Of a stretch of 8,800 bases of DNA, positions 6,484 through 8,800 are shown piece by piece (positions within the stretch are counted from its first letter, which is position 1; the number at the start of each line of letters is the position of its first letter). The stretch is taken from positions 1 to 8,800 of the forward strand of contig VBHV01000133.1 of NCBI GenBank assembly GCA_005881995.1. The letters are read 5' to 3'. A program made the translations under genes and the position numbers. Below the pieces are notes generated by a model that saw only the letters and a program-made list of their open reading frames with translations, was not told the DNA's origin and searched no databases. Source of the stretch: Chloroflexota bacterium (GTDB lineage: Bacteria; Chloroflexota; Ktedonobacteria; Ktedonobacterales; Ktedonobacteraceae).

Positions 6484-8577
6484 TTACACCTCCGACGAGA
6501 CAGGTACATGCTGTGATTGCTCGACAGCATCAAACTCAAAGTGCATCGTCCTGAGCCAGCGTCGCTCATGATAGAAATCAATCACAAGCAAACTTTTCCC
6601 CGGCGCTACCACTTGAAACCTGAATGTAGCAAGTTGCGGCTCTACATCGTCTGGCCGGTAGAGCAGCCTCCTGTGCCAGTTTGTAATTAGTTCGATATTT
6701 TCACTCTCGTGCAGCAGAATATCAAAGGTGATTGGCTCAGTCACGTTCTCTACAGCCAGTTCGAATGGCTCACCCCAAAAATCGTCCGGCTTGTTCCGTG
6801 CGATGCCTGCCTGGAGCGTATACATCTTGCCAACGAACGCTATGTCCCCTTCGTCTAGCATCACATTCGCGATCGCGAACAAGGATAATTCGGTCTTTTC
6901 TGCCTGCGGTCTCACTGAGCCAGGGGGACTTGCGGGAGAAGACCTCGCACTCGCAGGCTCTTGCTGGGCCTGGACATCGCTCCTTTCCACAGATCGCGTA
7001 CCGTATTCTTCATTAGGGGCCGCCGTTTCGTCAGCGCGTGTGCGGTAAGGCATCGCGGCAGCGTTTGAGGCACTCACCGTCATGGTGGGCATGCTTTCGA
7101 TATCTACCGATGATGAAGCAGGCTCCTGGAAGATCAATTCATGCTCGCCTATACCAATATGGTCGCCATCCTGCAGCACACGGGTAGAGCCCTCATCCAG
7201 TCGTTGCGCGTTGACGAAGGTGCCATTGGCGCTGCGCTCGTCACGGATGGAATACCGATCGTCCTCGTAAAGAACAGTAGCATGATGGCGCGACGTCAGC
7301 TTGTCTTTTGAGAGCAGAATATCACTGTTTGGCGCACGACCAATGTTCATCTCTAATTTATCCAGGGTATAGTCCTGCAAAACTTCTCCCGTACCCGCAC
7401 GCAGGATGAGATGGGCGGAGTTCTCGATTTTGTTCCTCTCCGTCGAGGCAGGGACTTCAGCTCCTTCATAGGTCATCTTGCTCTTGCCCATACGTATAGT
7501 ATCACCCGTCTTCAGCAAGTACGGGGTTTGAGAAGGTATCCGTTGTTCATTGACATACGTGCCATTCATGCTGTCAAAGTCAATGATGCTATAACCCTGC
7601 CCCGCCGGCCGGATCTCGGCCTGGCGCCGCGAAACTTCCCGATCTCTTATAACAAGCCCATTCCCCTCGACTCGTCCGATAGTCAGGGCTTTTGCTCCCA
7701 ACGTCTTGCGCCCAAATGAGCCTGAAAGTATCGCTTCCTTAATCGGCAGCGTTGCCGGTAGCACCGCCGAGGAAGCTAAATGAGCCTCTCGCAGCGCATT
7801 GGCAAAAGTTTCTACGCTGTCGAAACGCTGCACCGGGTCTTTGGCAAGGGCAATCATTACTACCTGCTCAACCGCTGGCGGAATGCCAGGAACCTTTTCA
7901 CGCAAGAATGGAGGAGGAGTAGAGATATGCTGGTAAGCCATATCCATAAAAGAGCCTTGAAAGGGAGGTTTGCCACTCAACCATTCATAAACAACTATCC
8001 CCAACGAGTATTGATCGCTCGCCGGACGAGGTTTTCCATGGATTTGTTCGGGTGCCATGTATGCAGCACTACCAGCCACCGGGCCTGTTATAGTTGGAGA
8101 GCTTATGCTGGGAGCCGACACTGCAATACCAAAATCACTTAATAGGATTTCGTTGTTCGGCCCTATCAACATATTCTCTGGCTTGACATCACGGTGAATA
8201 ATCTTCTGGGCATGGGCATAATCCAATGCACTGGCGACCTGCCTGACATAAGGAATAATGGTATCCAATGGCAATTGTGTACCTTTAGGATGGCGCTGGC
8301 GCAAGGTGCCATTGGGAGCAAACTCCTCAACAATAAAAGCTGTATCTCCCTCCAGGCCAATCTCCAGAATTTGCACAATATTGGGATGCGTCAAAAGCGC
8401 CTGGGCCCGCACTTCATCAAGAAAAATTTCTGCATCCTCCCCTCGCCCTGGCAGCCTGATAGCAACTTGCTTTCGAGAGCGGGTATCCTCGCCCAGGTAA
8501 ACGCTGCTAAAGCCGCCCTGGCCTAGTTGACGGATGAGGCGATAATTACCGATTTGTTGACCCACGCGGTCAGCCAC
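6484..8577 (-). CDS. Ser/Thr protein kinase with two FHA domains and a novel C-terminal domain
   Basis: A 697-aa protein with no transmembrane segment, so probably cytoplasmic. Kinase domain about 12-265: Gly-rich loop GQGGFSSV (19-26), alphaC Glu55, HRDVKPEN (128-135), DFG (148-150) and APE (175-177). The invariant beta3 Lys of VAIK is Arg41 (codon AGG), which may cripple catalysis. FHA-1 spans about 290-370 (GR 301-302, SRRQ 316-319, NGT 338-340); FHA-2 about 400-484 (GR 413-414, SRHH 429-432, NGT 451-453). A Ser/Ala/Pro/Gln-rich, probably disordered linker (about 486-562) leads to a beta-rich domain (about 563-690) that I do not recognise. The GTG start at 8577 has AAAGGGG 6 nt upstream and no better in-frame alternative. 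FHA domains bind phosphothreonine, so this protein probably nucleates a complex with itself or its operon partners. It sits between two CHAT genes and is coupled to the downstream one. Confidence 0.93.
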   Translation of the reverse strand: MADRVGQQIGNYRLIRQLGQGGFSSVYLGEDTRSRKQVAIRLPGRGEDAEIFLDEVRAQALLTHPNIVQILEIGLEGDTAFIVEEFAPNGTLRQRHPKGTQLPLDTIIPYVRQVASALDYAHAQKIIHRDVKPENMLIGPNNEILLSDFGIAVSAPSISSPTITGPVAGSAAYMAPEQIHGKPRPASDQYSLGIVVYEWLSGKPPFQGSFMDMAYQHISTPPPFLREKVPGIPPAVEQVVMIALAKDPVQRFDSVETFANALREAHLASSAVLPATLPIKEAILSGSFGRKTLGAKALTIGRVEGNGLVIRDREVSRRQAEIRPAGQGYSIIDFDSMNGTYVNEQRIPSQTPYLLKTGDTIRMGKSKMTYEGAEVPASTERNKIENSAHLILRAGTGEVLQDYTLDKLEMNIGRAPNSDILLSKDKLTSRHHATVLYEDDRYSIRDERSANGTFVNAQRLDEGSTRVLQDGDHIGIGEHELIFQEPASSSVDIESMPTMTVSASNAAAMPYRTRADETAAPNEEYGTRSVERSDVQAQQEPASARSSPASPPGSVRPQAEKTELSLFAIANVMLDEGDIAFVGKMYTLQAGIARNKPDDFWGEPFELAVENVTEPITFDILLHESENIELITNWHRRLLYRPDDVEPQLATFRFQVVAPGKSLLVIDFYHERRWLRTMHFEFDAVEQSQHVPVSSEV
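6487..6493 (-). promoter_or_regulatory. Ribosome binding site of the CHAT gene inside the kinase gene's end
   Basis: GGAGGTG, read on the minus strand, is formed by the last two sense codons of the kinase gene (GAG GTG) plus one upstream G. It lies 7 nt before the CHAT ATG at 6479. It fixes the CHAT start and implies that ribosomes finishing the kinase can reinitiate on CHAT. Confidence 0.75.
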
Positions 8578-8611
8578 AGTAGTCCCCTTTCGGTATATAC
8601 AATAAACCGGG

Positions 8612-8683
8612 TCAATGAGCGCCTTTTCCTTCTACATGAGCTAGCCCAATTATAGTATCCTTATCCATTTGTTGTTCGTCCAT
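8612..8683 (-). pseudogene. 23-codon vestige of a Pepco gene start
   Basis: Directly downstream of the edge CHAT gene, a tiny ORF starts MDEQQMDKDT, matching the first ten residues of the intact Pepco protein (MDEEQLEKDT) at seven positions, and then diverges and stops after 23 codons. The ATG sits 9 nt after the CHAT stop, the same arrangement as the intact CHAT–Pepco junction (12 nt). The Shine-Dalgarno has shrunk from AAGGAGG to AGGA by a 3-nt deletion. The kinase GTG follows 34 nt after its stop. The likely history (inference) is duplication of a CHAT–Pepco unit followed by deletion of most of one Pepco gene. It could also act as a short leader peptide; no function is claimed. Confidence 0.55.
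8649..8678 (-). promoter_or_regulatory. Weak candidate internal promoter before the kinase gene
   Basis: A perfect TATAAT (minus strand, 8654-8649) lies 71 nt upstream of the kinase GTG. The best -35 at 18 bp is CGAACA, matching only the last three consensus bases. The hexamer falls in the part of the vestige that has diverged from Pepco coding sequence. It might allow separate expression of kinase, CHAT and Pepco, but support is slight. Confidence 0.2.
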
Positions 8684-8692
8684 AGTTTCCTG

Positions 8693-8800
8693 CTATTTTG
8701 CTATGCGGATGGATGGTGATGAATAGAGCGCGTAAGCCAGGCCAAGTGGGTTTGCCTTACCTGTCCAAAAGTGACGGCGTGTTTCAATCAAAGCTTCACC
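8693..8800 (-). CDS. CHAT-domain protease paralogue, 3' end only
   Basis: The last 35 codons and stop of a gene running in from beyond the window. The translation begins GEALIETRRHFW and ends ALYSSPSIRIAK. It matches the C-terminus of the complete CHAT protein at 27 of 35 positions without gaps, including the final 13 residues. This is the end of a second CHAT protease. Its catalytic His and Cys lie outside the window and cannot be checked. Being first in the visible order, it is probably co-transcribed with the kinase, intact CHAT and Pepco genes. Confidence 0.85.
   Translation of the reverse strand, partial: GEALIETRRHFWTGKANPLGLAYALYSSPSIRIAK

Noticed and set aside
6480..6581. Extension of the CHAT protein to the upstream in-frame ATG
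   Set aside because: It would overlap the kinase C-terminus. The internal ATG at 6479 has a near-ideal ribosome site and the extra residues are not family-like.

Overview
The window looks like chromosomal DNA from a multicellular, signalling-rich bacterium. My best guess is Chloroflexota, class Ktedonobacteria. This rests on the co-occurrence of a kinase–FHA protein, CHAT peptidases and a Pepco-type small protein, and on a secreted PQQ-like beta-propeller of a type I associate with that group. An actinobacterial or cyanobacterial origin cannot be excluded from sequence alone. No tRNA, rRNA, CRISPR array or transposase was seen.

Layout. (1) 30-890, minus: a PHP-family metal-dependent phosphoesterase. 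(2) 1224-3107, minus: a half-size ABC exporter with fused membrane and ATPase domains. (3) About 3108-3358: an AT-rich divergent intergenic region with a candidate promoter for the rightward gene. (4) 3359-4972, plus: an exported beta-propeller protein, ending at a strong hairpin (4989-5018) that also closes the leftward operon arriving from the other side. (5) 5019-8800, minus: a compact operon. In transcription order it holds the 3' end of a CHAT protease gene cut by the window edge, a 23-codon vestige resembling the start of a Pepco gene, a Ser/Thr kinase with two FHA domains and an unrecognised C-terminal domain, a complete CHAT (caspase-like) protease, and a complete Pepco-domain protein.

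The operon is the centre of interest. CHAT proteases, Pepco small domains and kinase/FHA sensors are known components of multi-part, caspase-like conflict or programmed-death systems in multicellular bacteria. A plausible model, which is inference, is that the kinase–FHA protein senses a signal and scaffolds phospho-dependent assembly, the CHAT proteins are effector proteases, and the Pepco protein is a peptidase partner or adaptor. Three details stand out. The kinase has Arg in place of the ATP-binding Lys. The CHAT gene is duplicated around the kinase (27 of 35 C-terminal residues identical). Only one of the two CHAT copies is still followed by a full Pepco gene. The PHP, ABC and propeller genes look like ordinary neighbours with no visible functional link to the operon.
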